Below are positions 34,375 to 46,270 of a DNA stretch of 64,000 nucleotides, one piece after another. The stretch is from Owenia fusiformis (Eukaryota > Annelida > Polychaeta > Sabellida > Oweniidae): assembly GCA_903813345.2 (NCBI GenBank), contig CAIIXF020000010.1:20221181-20285180 (forward strand). The letters run 5' to 3'. Below the pieces are notes generated by a model. It did not search any database. It saw nothing but the letters and a program-made list of their open reading frames with translations, and was not told where the DNA came from. A program made the translations under genes and the position numbers. How positions within the stretch are numbered: position 1 is the first letter of the stretch; the number at the start of each line of letters is the position of its first letter.

Positions 34375-35478
34375 TTAATTTGAATTAATGTAGTTTTTTA
34401 GTAAAATAAATGCGTTTATGAACAATACAACTATGCCTTCACATACAGGGTGGCCACAGTCAGAACACGCGTTTATTTCCTCAGTGTCAAAAACCTCTTT
34501 TATTGGCGCTCCTGTCCAAACCTTGTGTGGGTTGAACCCTAGTCCAAACATTATAGTTGGCGCCATGTCTTCAATCACAATATCAGCCTGTATCTCATAT
34601 CCCTTTTTTATTCCAGTTCCTTTTAGATATACAGGGATAAGCAATCCTTCAATCGACTCCTTGAAAGCATGGCGTGTGTCGTTGAATATTGCACCGTGAT
34701 CCGAATGAACGATTATCAGAGTGTCATCTTTAAGTTCAGGGATTGTTTCAATAGCTCCAATGATATCTCCAACAAGGTTATCTATGACTCCTACGGCATT
34801 TTCATATTCTTGACTGCACCAGCCAAATAAATGTCCGATCTCATCAACATAAACAAGATGAATGAAGGAATAACTTTTTAGCTTTGGCTTGAGAGTATCC
34901 TTAATGTACTTAGTAGCGTTTCCTGCGACATATTCATCTACTGTTTTGAAATCTTCTGGTGTCTTACCGAAGTGCCCGACATCAACTTCATAATCAATAT
35001 AGCCACCAGGTATTCCTTTGTTGCCCAGGTTTTGTAACCAATCCCAATTAAAGAAGTAGGCAGTTTGAAAGTCACTATCCTGTTTCTTCAGTATTTCAAA
35101 TATACACGGAAATGGTTGGTTTACTCCTGTTATTGGAGGGATTTGGGGAGTGAAGTTGTTTGATTTAATCCAAGGCACCTTCCACTGGTTATTCCTGACT
35201 CCACTCATCCGCGGACCTAAACTACATAAGGCCGCTGTCCACGAAGGTCCACTGACAGTCTGGATCACAGTTCGGGCTTTCGTATGGGTCCAGGAGCCAC
35301 CTTCGCCGAGTTTCCGTATGTTAGATGCTCCACCCGTAGCGTTGGCGATGCAGTCAGGTTTTAGACCATCTATCCCAATGTGAACCACGTGCTTAAACAA
35401 CCGCCTCGGTTGTGTTTTCGTAACAATAGTTGATACAGAAAGAATAAGGAATAAGCCGGTGTACAGTACAACTTTCAT
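34375..35478 (-). CDS. ENPP/alkaline-phosphatase-superfamily phosphodiesterase, copy 1
   Basis: A single-exon gene of 367 codons. I chose the Met at 35478 over the upstream Met at 35520 because it begins a signal peptide (MKVVLYTGLFLILSVSTIV). The PF01663-type fold is marked by HIGIDG (metal Asp37), a probable nucleophile in TVSGPSW, where Ser76 sits at the place of the ENPP catalytic Thr, the motif DEIGHLFGWCSQEY, SDHGA, and a later His in DTRHAF. A hydrophobic C-terminus after a Cys-rich stretch suggests GPI anchoring or membrane attachment. It probably hydrolyses phosphodiester or pyrophosphate bonds at the cell surface; the substrate is unknown. Copy 2 lies 10 kb downstream. Lack of introns may mean an old retrocopy. 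Confidence 0.9.
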   Translation of the reverse strand: MKVVLYTGLFLILSVSTIVTKTQPRRLFKHVVHIGIDGLKPDCIANATGGASNIRKLGEGGSWTHTKARTVIQTVSGPSWTAALCSLGPRMSGVRNNQWKVPWIKSNNFTPQIPPITGVNQPFPCIFEILKKQDSDFQTAYFFNWDWLQNLGNKGIPGGYIDYEVDVGHFGKTPEDFKTVDEYVAGNATKYIKDTLKPKLKSYSFIHLVYVDEIGHLFGWCSQEYENAVGVIDNLVGDIIGAIETIPELKDDTLIIVHSDHGAIFNDTRHAFKESIEGLLIPVYLKGTGIKKGYEIQADIVIEDMAPTIMFGLGFNPHKVWTGAPIKEVFDTEEINACSDCGHPVCEGIVVLFINAFILLKNYINSN

Positions 35479-36409
35479 GTTATCCGCACTTGTACCTTTG
35501 TACGTCCCATCAATTCTCAAAGTAAGTCTTGATAGCGAAAATGAAGTGCTATGTTGTCTGTTTGCTCAGTTCTCAAAACATGTAAAAGGTGTCCTCTATC
35601 TTGCTTAGTTTAAATTGGCGATGTGTACTGAATATGATTTCATATCATAACAAATTGATTTCATATCATAACAAGACATTACTATGACAAAATGTATCCA
35701 CCTGTTTTTTAAAGGACCAGCTATAGTATGGCAAATGCTTTAAGACGGTCATATCTTTCACCATGAGTACTTTCAATTTAAATATGACATTTCTCATTTA
35801 CACAATATGTTATCTTTTAAGTAAATCCTCAAGGATAAAAGTAGAATCGTATCGAAAGTCTAGTTTTGAAGATCAATTTTCGATGACCAAAATTATGCTG
35901 TAGCATGAGTTTTCCCCATGGGAAAATAAAATGGAATATGTGGTTTTCAATTCAATCGCATTCAATACACATCCCCTTTTCAGAAGTTGTTGATAAAGTG
36001 TAGAAAAAACATTCAAGAAGTATTTGAATTGAGGAAAACAAGATGTAAATATCACAACCCAATTAGGTGTCTTAAGTTAAGTGTATTAATGATTAACTTT
36101 CCTAATATCTCAAAAACTGCTTGGAACTATACCATTGGATTACTATGGGGAATTTCTCAAAGAGAAAATTCTAGGGATTAAGGAATGGGTACCGTTTACA
36201 CAATTTGAGAAATTATTGGCATACATGAAACCTATTTAAAACAGCATTTATATTATTCAAAAACGTTCGTAATAATGATTCCCAGCCCTCTGAAGTTTGA
36301 AAAATAAAAATACCTGGGTGCTAATCCATAGATAATCCTTGAAAATGAGAAATACTTTTTAAGGATTATATGGTGCAATCTTAAAGTCAATAAAATGTTT
36401 TAAAGTGTA
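35479..36409. other. Intergenic, upstream of ENPP-like copy 1
   Basis: Presumed promoter and spacer. Contains a direct duplication of TGATTTCATATCATAACAA near 35635-35670. No gene is seen. Confidence 0.4.
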
Positions 36410-37461
36410 CAGGGTGTTCCATAAGTAACAGGACTGGTGCTGGCATTTTGTCAATTCAGCACCGAGTGTGTTCAAATTATTACAAATTGTACTTTGAAGT
36501 ACTGCAACTAAAATTGTAAAGTTTCAGTAAAACTGATAAAATGCGGGTAAAGTTATGGTTACTATAGGAACGTGACATCACAATACCCGGGGCAACTTTT
36601 TCATGAAAATGTAATATCTAACATTTTTATATTACTGAAGAAAGTATCTAATTCACCTATAACAATACAACATTTCTTGTTTGTTTTATTAGTTGCTTTA
36701 TAGTTATGGTGTTGCTATACAACTCAGATTCAAGTATGATTTCATAATAATAATATTTATTCAATTTACTGAAGTATCATTATGTATAACAGTCTGCACA
36801 ATTCAATGTTGAGTTTTTGAAAATACCTAATTTGAAGCCAGTCATCCACCTTGATAAGGCGTCTGCCCGCAAGTCAGCATTAAAGACCACTGCAGCTATA
36901 GCGGAGCTAGGTCTTAAGGTCTAAGACCATGCACCATACTCTTCTGATAATGCAATATCTTATTTTTACTTTTATATGGAAAATGGAATGCTAATCAGCG
37001 CGGTAAGACCTTTAAAGATGAGAATGACCTGATCCTAGTTGTCCAATCAACCCTGCGTGACATGTCCTCAAATGGGTTCACTCATGTGTTTGGGTCATGG
37101 ATACAGAGTACTACTCTTGTACTGACCAAAGAGGAGCATATTTTTCAAAGTAGAGGATACATAGGAATATCAAATGATGTATTTAGCAAATGTAATTCCC
37201 ACCAGTTGTTGGATTCTAACTTTGATATGGGATGTACAAAATGCTTAAAGTCTCTGTAACTTTCTGCGTGGAATGTTGCCCCGGGTATTGTGATGTCATG
37301 TTACCATAGCAACCATAACTCTACCCCAATTTCATAATTTTTGTCGAAACTTTGCATTCTTAGTTACCATACATGGAAGTACATTATGTAAAATTTTGAA
37401 GACGATTGGTGCATATTCAACAAAATGCCAGCACCAGTCCTGTTATTTTTGGAACACCCTG
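36410..37461. mobile_element. Mariner-type non-autonomous element with about 200-bp TIRs
   Basis: Flanked by TA (36408-36409, 37462-37463). Ends are CAGGGTGTTCCATAAGTAAC and, on the right, the near-identical complement CAGGGTGTTCCAAAAATAAC. The inverted similarity continues to about 36610 and back to about 37260. CAGGGTGTYCC ends are typical of Tc1/mariner elements. No transposase frame remains. Each arm has an X-box-like palindrome (36558-36571, 37300-37313). Confidence 0.88.
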
Positions 37462-37463
37462 TA

Positions 37464-38504
37464 TTGATGTTTTTTAGATGAAAACACAAGCGACATGCAC
37501 GAAAAACTCCCCCGATTCATTCTACAAGCAACTCACGGTCCTTTGTTTTTCCATGATTCTGTGAGATATAGGCAAAATCATTACAACCGTTTTGGCACAA
37601 ACGTAGCTCATGATCTTATATGTGGCAATTAATGGAAGTTCTACAAATATCTACTTCAGTGACAACAGCCCATACTGTAAATTCTTAAAAATACCCTTTT
37701 AAAATAGTCTGGATTGTTATCAATTGCAAATAATTTCTAAACAATGAATGAAGGACAAAGTCTTATCAAAAATTGTTCTAATATCATTTGTGAGGCTGTT
37801 ATATGTTTACGGAAAACTAAAAGTCAATCTAAACAGTGCTTGTTAAGTTATTGGACGTTTTAAGAATTTGTTACAGACGCCAAACGCCAACCGCCGAACA
37901 TCGCCCATAAAATAGTTGGAGCTTATAACAATATGTCACCATAAAAATGTGACATAAAAATCAAGATGGTGTAGCTAGCATAGTAATCTCAGGTATGAAT
38001 TTGAAAAGAAATCCCGTTTGCTTTTTGTTTCAGTGTATATTCATTTGAAAAGAAAACGCTCTGAGCAAGTGCCTTTAACATGTCATATTGTATGTATGAC
38101 GTGCACGGACCTGGGGACAATTCGGGAAATACGGGCTAATCTCAGCTTTAAGCGTTAATGTCTGGCTTATTTAAAAAACTAACTATGTGCATTATATATC
38201 ATTTTGAAGTATTTTTTATTCGCATTTTACTGAAATTATTTTTCCTTGAAAAGTGTGATGGGATCTACCATATTTTTGAAGTTAAATGTACTCCGACATC
38301 GTCAAATACGCTGTAAGGCGTAACATTTCACGCTTACACGGTTCGTTGAAATCGGGATAACTTTTGAAATACTGATCAGAATTTTACTAAAATTTCACAT
38401 TTTATTCATTGAAACATGTGCTTTTATGACGTCACAATTGCCTAGCGGCTAAAGTTCAAATCGTCTTATATGAACGCTTTTAAGATTTTCAAAATTGTGT
38501 AATA
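37464..38504. other. Intergenic
   Basis: No gene is seen. A phrase CTGGGGACAATT near 38114 is matched in inverse near 44500, outside the next element, and may mark an older eroded transposon. Confidence 0.3.
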
Positions 38505-41500
38505 GGCCAGTCAATTGGTGATTTCACATCTGACAAATTGCAATAGTTTTGAAACATGGTTTAATTGGTGAATTGATATATATGTAGCAACATATTAAAA
38601 ATATAGGAAAATATATGTAGTGGACAAATATGAAATTTCACTTCTTAGGTACCCCCACCCCAATTTTGACTAGGGGTAAGGGAAAAATTAATTTCTCCAT
38701 ATTTGAATAGTTTTTACATGTTTTTATGTTGTATTAGTTCAGGGGAAAGATTCAGGGTGGATTTAAATCTACTTTTAATGCATTTTTGTGCCAACAATTG
38801 ACAATTTACCTCCCAAATACACCAAAATATGTTGTCATATGGCCAAAATATTTGATAATAATGTATATATTTCTTAATTGCTTTATCCAAGAGCCATGGG
38901 AAAATTCATGGTAATACTTCTATATACAGGTAATACACATATGGAATGCCGACTTCTCAACTTGCATATTGTTGAAGAAAAAAATATTTAAAATTTCAAT
39001 TTTTGCCCCGCCCACTTTTGGGGTGACCTTACTTTTGCAATATAACTTCCAATATATACCACATATGTCCTCAAATTTGATATCAAAATACAGATATAAC
39101 CCATTCTGTCTTGTACATAACTTTTTATTGGAGTTATTTCCCCTGTCTTGTTAAAAATCTCATAATATGTTGGATGCAAGATGAAATATTAGGGTCCAAT
39201 TACCGTTACTTAATAACAACTGAGATATCACATCTCTATAGCTTAAATCAACTCTAATTTGAGAATACAACATGGTTTCCTGACCCATAAACTCTTAGTT
39301 ATTTAATCATTAAACAATTTTAAAATGAAACTTAGAAACACTAGCGCCATCTAAAATCCAAGGGTCGACTTCAAAGTTGATTTCAAACGTCACTGATCTT
39401 ATTAGCAAGATGAAAGAGTTCATAAATGACAGTGAAATTGAACCCTATAGCTTTAAATACATGAAGAAAGAGCTGAAAGCATTCTTTGGTGAGAACCTTA
39501 TCATCAGTGATATCCAAGGAATACAAAATGTTGTTACCTTTCATGACAATGCTGCCAAAATACTGCATGCTTTTCATCAATACAAAGGAGACCAAGTAGA
39601 TGAAAAAGAGAAAATTATAGAAACTGCAGCAAGTTTGATAGAAAGTGCCATAAAGGAAAAAAGGCAATCTCCCCAAACTTATCCTGAATATGACACAATG
39701 TCCTCCATCATTGAGTCATTAGACTTTTTACCTGACATTTTGTCAATGTTTTTGAACAAGTTCTTTGTTGGTAAAGATGTAGGCCACTCGTCCAAATGCC
39801 CTTTTGGCCCCATTACAGCTTGGTATAGGTGTGCAGCTCCATCATCATTTCCAGTCAAGATTTCTGATTGACACACTTGACAAACATGGGTTTACTTGCT
39901 CATATTCTGAGGTCCAGAAGTTTGAAAGGAGTGCAGCATTGATGCAAAACACAGACATACCTGACATTACTCCTAATCATGTTGCAGATAATGTAGATCA
40001 CAACATTCAAACTCTCGATGGCAAGAACACGTTTCATTGAATGGGCATTATTGCAACAGTCACACCTAAAGTGAGAACAACTCGGCCAGTGATCAGACAT
40101 GATGTGTCTTCAGAAGACATAGCGGCAATTGGTCGCATCAATAATTCAAATGACAATGATATGTTTAGTAGTTTGAGGTATGAAGAGCTTGTGAGACAAT
40201 CATTTGATAAACCTTTAACAGGCTTTGATCTTGTGTGGAAATCATCCTTGCTTTTTAAGACTCCTTGTCCACTTTGGTCAGGATTTATGCAGATGGTTTA
40301 TAAGGGGGACATCCTGGTGAATCTTCAGTCATGTTTCTACCTATGATAGATATGGACCCAGGTGACATGTCATGTATCTACTCCACTTTGAAGTTTGTTG
40401 CATCTCATGCTGGACGGTACAACTGCACTCCTGTCATCACATTTGATCAGCCACTTTGGTGGAAAGCAAACAAAATTGTAGAAAATGAGCTAGAAGACAG
40501 TGATTTTCACAAAATGGTTGTAAGACTAGGGGGGTTTCATACCGAGATGAGTTTTCTTGGCTGTGTAGGCCACATCATGGAGGGGTCAGGATTAAATGCT
40601 GTCCTAAGCTTGGTATATGCTGAAAATACAGTTGGTCATATGTTATCTGGTAAGGCAGTTTCTAGGGCAGTTAGAGGCCACCTTCTGATTGATATTGCAT
40701 TGAATACTATGTTAGCAGCTCATATATATGACATTGATCAGGCCAATGAAGAACAAAATGATTCACAAGAACAAACATTTGTAGAAGTAGAGAATGATAG
40801 TACCCATATTGACCTGAAGGAATTGCATCTTGTCCTTTATAAGATAATAAATCATGTAATTCATGACAATGATGACAAAATTGATGTTGCAACAGTCTTT
40901 GGTGAAAAGCTTCAAGCTGAGAAGGACTCACTTCAAAACCTAAAAACAGCAAAGCTATGGTTGCAATATATGGATATGATCGACCTATTTAGGAACTTCA
41001 TAAAAGGAGAAAGGATTGGGAGTTGGACACTTCATCTCCAATGTTTGCATGATATGTTGCCATATTTTGCAGCAGCAGGTCACAATCGATACCTAAAGTC
41101 TGAATATCTTTATCTCCAAAAAATGAATAACCTTGAAAAACAGAGCCCAGAGGTATATGCCCATTTTATGAATGGGCTACATGTCATTCGTCGATCAGAT
41201 AGGTCACAGCAGCCCCAGCTAGTAAGATTTAGTTGTAGTGAGGTCAAGGGCAGGACTATCTGCAGATCTCATAGTTGAGCAATGCCTAATGCGAAACATC
41301 AAGTCAACAGGAGGTCTCACGAGAGGCCGGGGTATGGCTGAAGTTCAGCGTCTGGTGTGGATTCTTTCCTCACCTGCATGTTGAGAGATAAGCAGTGCAA
41401 TGCAAGAACTCACTGATATAACATATGCCACAAGTGAGCGGCATAAAGATGCAACACCAACAAGAATCACCAAAGATGTAACAGATGCTAAATGTATCCT

Positions 41501-44024
41501 GAAATACCTTGTTGAAAGAAATCCCTTTTTCCTGAACAATCATTACGTAACATCGCAACAGGAGTTGCAGCTTCTTCTGTCAATGCATATGATGCAAAAT
41601 AATTAGGCAACGTGATTGTGGCATCTATGATTGGGAAAAGGGTATCTGAGTGTTCTTTCAAAAGAAAAAGCCAAGCTGTGACCATGGGATCAAAAACTGC
41701 AGTCAAGGTTAACAATGAAGAAATACACATAGATCCTATTTTGCTTTTTCAACGCCTTACCATAGCTGGTACACGATCTTTTGATTTGTCAGAGGCTCTA
41801 GGTTATGAGCTTTGTTCCTTTCCACCGGCTTTGTTTGAATCAAAAGGTGTAATGAGACCAGCGGTAGAATCACAACTGGCAGAAGCATTGTGGACACCAA
41901 AAATATCTTCCTTACAAGAGCCAAGTGACAAAGATGTTCAACATGTGATTGATGGAGGCGCCGTTCTTCATCACATTCCTTGGCAAAAAGGTTTTACATA
42001 GGAGAACATTTTAAGCCAATATGTATACTATGTGCAGTTGAGGTACCAAAATGCTAAAATAGTATTTGATGGGTTCCAAAAAATTGCCCTAGGACAAAAG
42101 ATGCAACTCATCTTCGTAGAAATGGAGGGAACACCAGGACTGTAATCCAATTTATTAACACAATGAAACTCCAATGTAAGAAAGAAGATTTCTTAATGAA
42201 TCAAACAAACAAGCAGCATTTTATTTTTCTGCTGTCAGAGCGACTAGAATCCATTGGTTGAGGTTTTCCCTGCAGAGCAGATGCAGACCTTCTCATTGTA
42301 GAGACTGCAATTGAATGTGCTGCAACTTCTGAGACCATTCTCCTTGTGCTGCTTATTCATCGCGCCCACAACATTGAACACAACATATTCTTCAAGCCTG
42401 AACCAAAGCAATCCACACACAAAACCAAAATATGGAACATCAAAGATACAAGACTATCTTTAGGTGACATAGTGTGCAGCAACATCCTATTCATTAATGT
42501 GTTTCTTGGCTGTGATACTACATCAAGGCTATTTGGAGTTGGGAAACGGGTCTCAGAAAGGCAGATAAAGAAATCTGATGTCTTTCAGAAAAGTGCTTGT
42601 ACATTTAAATTGCATGATGCCACACAAAACATGATATCAAAAGAAGGAGAAGCTGCCTTTGTATCATTATTAGGAGGTAAGCTTGGGCAAACCTTAAACA
42701 AATTGAGATTACAAAAGTTTCATGAGAAAGCTGCCTCTAGTCAAGAGTCTGTTCATCCAAAAGTGCTTCCACCGACATCTGATGCTGCAAAGCACCACAG
42801 CCTAAGGGTATATCATCAAGTACAAGCATGGATGGGGGTAAATCTTCCACCAGAAGAATGGGGATGGGAAATGAACAATGGCCACTATCTCCCAGTTGCT
42901 ACAACTTTACCGGCAGGACCTTCTTCACTCTTAGAAGTGATCAAATGTACATGTAATTGTAAGACAGGTTGCACAACAATGCATTGCACATGTCGAAAGA
43001 ATGGAATGGACTGTTCCATGGCATGTGGTGAATGTAGAGGAATATGTGCAAATATAAATAACGATGACTAATTGCCAACCGTAATCTCTCTTGAAGTCCA
43101 AAATCTGCAATGCCCTGTAGCAGTCTGAGATAATAGTATTTTAAGATTTCACAAATCTTTCTAAATCAGTTATTGTACTTCCATTTTAAACAAATACACT
43201 ATTATACCTTCACATAAGCACATAAATAAGTGCAATGGCCCATAATTGGCACATTTGATTTGGTTTGATATAAATATATGTCAAAACATACAGTATTAGC
43301 CTTACAAAATACCCCCCCCCCCATTTTCCAGATTTTTCAAATTGCAGTTATAATTTTGTCCAAAACAGGAGTCCCAAACTCTAATGAAAGTTAATATTGG
43401 ATGAAATATGTCCAAATCATTCTTTAAGTTGTAGAATTGTTAGGAAATACTGCATAGTTTGAAAATTATTTAGCAAAAGTAAGGTCACCCCAAAAGTGGG
43501 TGGGGCGAAAATGTAAAACTTATATATTTTTTTTCTTCCCCAATATGCCATTGATGATACTGGTATCCCATATATGTTATGTCCATATATACATGTATCA
43601 CCATGATTTTTTTAATCATTTTGGAATGCACCAGTCTAGAAATATAAGAAAAGATACATGAAATGTCAATCATTTAATGACTCATTTGGGGTCGTCGAGG
43701 GTGAAACAAAAAATTCTAAGCCTCAAATAAAAGTTTACTTAGGTAAAAATTTATGTTTTGTCATTCTATTATCATAATATAACAAGAAAACTTGAAAAAA
43801 CTATTCAATTATAGATAATAATTTTTTTTTAAACAAATAGTCAAATTTAAGGGTGGGTCGTAGGGGGTACCTATGAAGTAAAATTTGACATTTGTCCACT
43901 AATTATATTTTCCTATATTTTTGATATGATATAAGGTGAATATTGATCGACAATTTAAACTAAGTTTGCAAACTATTGCAATTTGTCCTAGGTTAGGCTG
44001 TTTTTTTTCACCAATTGACTGGCC
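38505..44024 (+). mobile_element. 5.5-kb TIR transposon of unassigned superfamily, TA target site
   Basis: The ends GGCCAGTCAATTGGTGA and CACCAATTGACTGGCC are flanked by TA (38503-38504, 44025-44026). Patchy inverted similarity extends about 500 bp inward on each side: GGTACCCCC..CCC near 38649 pairs with GGG..GGGGGTACC near 43862, and CCCCAAAAGTGGG near 43490 pairs with its complement near 39012. The body carries one decayed plus-strand coding region (39377-43071). The protein type recurs in many invertebrate genomes as uncharacterised proteins, but I know no named transposon superfamily for it. Confidence 0.75.
39377..43071 (+). pseudogene. Decayed element protein with PIN/FEN1-like motifs and Cys-rich tail
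   Basis: One long protein is broken into pieces by frameshifts and stops: 39377-39871, 39804-40040, 40041-40346, 40331-41278, about 41270-41395, 41400-41606, 41612-42001, and about 42265-43071. Recognisable blocks are HHHFQSRFLIDTLDKHGF, VADNVDHNIQTLDG, GMGIIATVTP, LPMIDMDPGDMSCIYSTL, TFDQPLWWKA, RLGGFHTEMSFLGCVGH and GLTRGRGMAE. The last part has ADADLL (near 42277), then FLGCDTTSRLFGVGK, which resembles the acidic metal site and helix-two-turn-helix of FEN1/XPG/PIN nucleases. It ends in a CXC-like Cys cluster (CTCNCKTGCTTMHCTCRKNG). The nuclease assignment is inference. This copy cannot make a full product. Confidence 0.75.
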
Positions 44025-44026
44025 TA

Positions 44027-45049
44027 AAGGTTTTGAAGGCGAAGGAGACAAGCAATAAGTTTACCATTATTTAACCTTCTAATTTAGGTCTGATTTAAAA
44101 AAAAATTTAACTGCACAATATTGTCATGGCGAAATTTACAAAACAATAACCGATTTCTTTATTTTTCAAATAATAAGAGAATACGAGTAGCTTTTAGAGA
44201 CTTGAAAAAATGTAACGCATCGATTTTTTACCACAAATCCAATACACATCAATTTTTACTAACGCTCCGAGTGGATTTCCTGACAGTTTTTCAAAAATAA
44301 AAAACATTTTAGAAATATTGTCCTCGAGATCTTGTTGCTCTGTGAATTTTACCAGGATTGAATAAGAATAGAGCATCTTATTTTTAGGTTGACTAAACTT
44401 GACAAAATGTAACACTTGTCGTTTTTGACGTTATAATGCTGATTGCGCCCTATACTGCCCATTGTATTGTTTTGGTATTTTGACGCCATAATGTTACTCT
44501 AATTGTCCCCAGTTTCGTGCGACGTGTAATGGCAAATGATATAAACAAAATAAACAAAAACTCGAACAACATCTTTCAAACCATTAGAGAATATTCATTC
44601 CAGATTACAATCAAATTATACTAAAGGAAGCATCATAGATCACATTCTGTCATGTCGACGGAATAAGAAAACTAAATCAGACAATGTAAAACGTTACAAG
44701 TACATTTTGGATAGTCTTTGATTTGACTAACAAATGTGTGGCATCTTGTATTTGGTGCTTCTCTGATAAGCTATTTTCGAAAAATTATCAAAGCGGCCGA
44801 CACTCCCTAAATTACAAGACAACGTGTTTATTAATCATAAAACTAATTTATCTGAAATATATAAAAATTTTACAGCTATGCAGCTATTTATTTAGCAATT
44901 TATTCAACTGGTAAACTTAAAATGAAAAAATAAATCTGCAGCATTTGTTGTAAATCACATCATTCCCCTCTATTTCTGTAGAATCTTCACTTTTACTTTG
45001 CAATTTAAATTGTATCTATTATATTGCAAAATGTATACAGTCTCTTTTG
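44027..45049. other. Intergenic
   Basis: AT-rich, with no gene or clear repeat. The 73-codon minus frame at 44194-44415 has no recognised domain. Confidence 0.35.
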
Positions 45050-45119
45050 CACTGGCGGATCCAGGGAGGCGGGGGGACTCGAGATGTGGGCCCCTTGCTA
45101 GCTTCTGGATCCGCCAGTG
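45050..45119. mobile_element. 70-bp MITE with CACTGGCGGATCCAG ends
   Basis: Perfect 15-base inverted ends CACTGGCGGATCCAG flank a GC-rich 40-bp core. A longer relative with the same ends sits at 50484-50666. It is 57 bases past the ENPP-like copy 2 stop codon, so it may lie in that gene's 3' UTR. Confidence 0.8.
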
Positions 45120-45175
45120 ATAATTAGTACTGATAATTAGTACCTAAAATGCTTCACATGATTAAGCTCCGGGGA

Positions 45176-46270
45176 TTAAACATTCAATAGCAGAAGGCTT
45201 CCAGTCAGTATAATTATCCATGTCCATTTGGAATGTGAAAGCCATCCACAACTGGGGCATAAATCAATTACTTCTGTTTCAAACGCCTCTTCCATTGGTT
45301 TCCCTCTCCAAACATCATGGGGATTGAGGCCCAAAGCAAACATGACAGTTTGAGGCATATCCTCTATCCATATGTTCTTCTGCATCTCGTATGCTTTCTT
45401 TATACCAGATCCAGTCAGATATACAGGAATTAGTAAAGCTTCGATCGATTCTTTAAATTGATGTCCACTGTCGTTGAATATTGCCCCGTGATCTGAATGT
45501 ACGATTATCATAGTGTCATCTTTAAGTTCAGGAGTTGTTTCAATAGCTTCAACGATATCTCCAACAAGGTTATCTACGACTCCGACAGCATCTTCATATT
45601 CTTGACTACACCAGCGAGATAAATGACCCGTCTCGTCGATAAAGTTGAGATATATAAAGGAGTAACTCTTTGCCTTTTTACGGAGAACATTTTTGATGTA
45701 TTCTGTTGCATTTCCTGCAACTAATTCATCTGACTCTCTGTATTCAGCGCGTGTACTACCATAGCCAACATCTACCTCATGGTCTATGTAGTTACCACGT
45801 ATCCCGGTATTACCAAGATTTTGGAACCATGTCCAACTGAAGAAAAATGCAGTTTGAACATCTTTGTCTTGTTTTTTAATCGTCTCAAAGATGCACGGAA
45901 ATGGTTCATCGAGTCCTGTTATTGGAGGGATTTGAGGAGTAAAGTTAAGAGACTTGATCCAAGGTACCTTCCAGTGATTATTCCTGACCCCACTCATCCT
46001 GGGACTTAAACCGCACAATGCTGCTGTCCATGCGGGACCTGACGACGTCTGGATCACCGTGCGTGCCTTCGTATGTGTCCAGGAGCCATCTTCACCGAGT
46101 TTTCGAAAGGTTGGCGCTCCTCCCGTAGCGTTCGCAATACAACCAGGCTTTAAACCATCTACTCCGATGTGGATCACATGTTTAAAGAGCCTCTTTGGTC
46201 GAGTTTTTGCAAGTTCAGCCCTTTGTCCAAAAAGGATGATCAAAATATTTACTGATATAACTGCCTGCAT
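45176..46270 (-). CDS. ENPP/alkaline-phosphatase-superfamily phosphodiesterase, copy 2
   Basis: Intronless, 364 codons, and closely similar to copy 1 along its whole length. It has an N-terminal hydrophobic segment (ISVNILIILFG), HIGVDG with the first metal Asp, SSGPAW with Ser at the catalytic position, DETGHLSRWCSQEY, SDHGA and a later His in DSGHQF. The C-terminal hydrophobic run WTWIIILTGSLLLLNV suggests a GPI or membrane anchor. All active-site residues I can place match copy 1, so both should be active. The pair most likely arose by tandem duplication. Transposons now separate them. Confidence 0.9.
   Translation of the reverse strand: MQAVISVNILIILFGQRAELAKTRPKRLFKHVIHIGVDGLKPGCIANATGGAPTFRKLGEDGSWTHTKARTVIQTSSGPAWTAALCGLSPRMSGVRNNHWKVPWIKSLNFTPQIPPITGLDEPFPCIFETIKKQDKDVQTAFFFSWTWFQNLGNTGIRGNYIDHEVDVGYGSTRAEYRESDELVAGNATEYIKNVLRKKAKSYSFIYLNFIDETGHLSRWCSQEYEDAVGVVDNLVGDIVEAIETTPELKDDTMIIVHSDHGAIFNDSGHQFKESIEALLIPVYLTGSGIKKAYEMQKNIWIEDMPQTVMFALGLNPHDVWRGKPMEEAFETEVIDLCPSCGWLSHSKWTWIIILTGSLLLLNV

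Noticed and set aside
44194-44415. 73-codon minus-strand frame
   Set aside because: No recognisable domain, no splice context, and AT-rich composition like the surrounding spacer.
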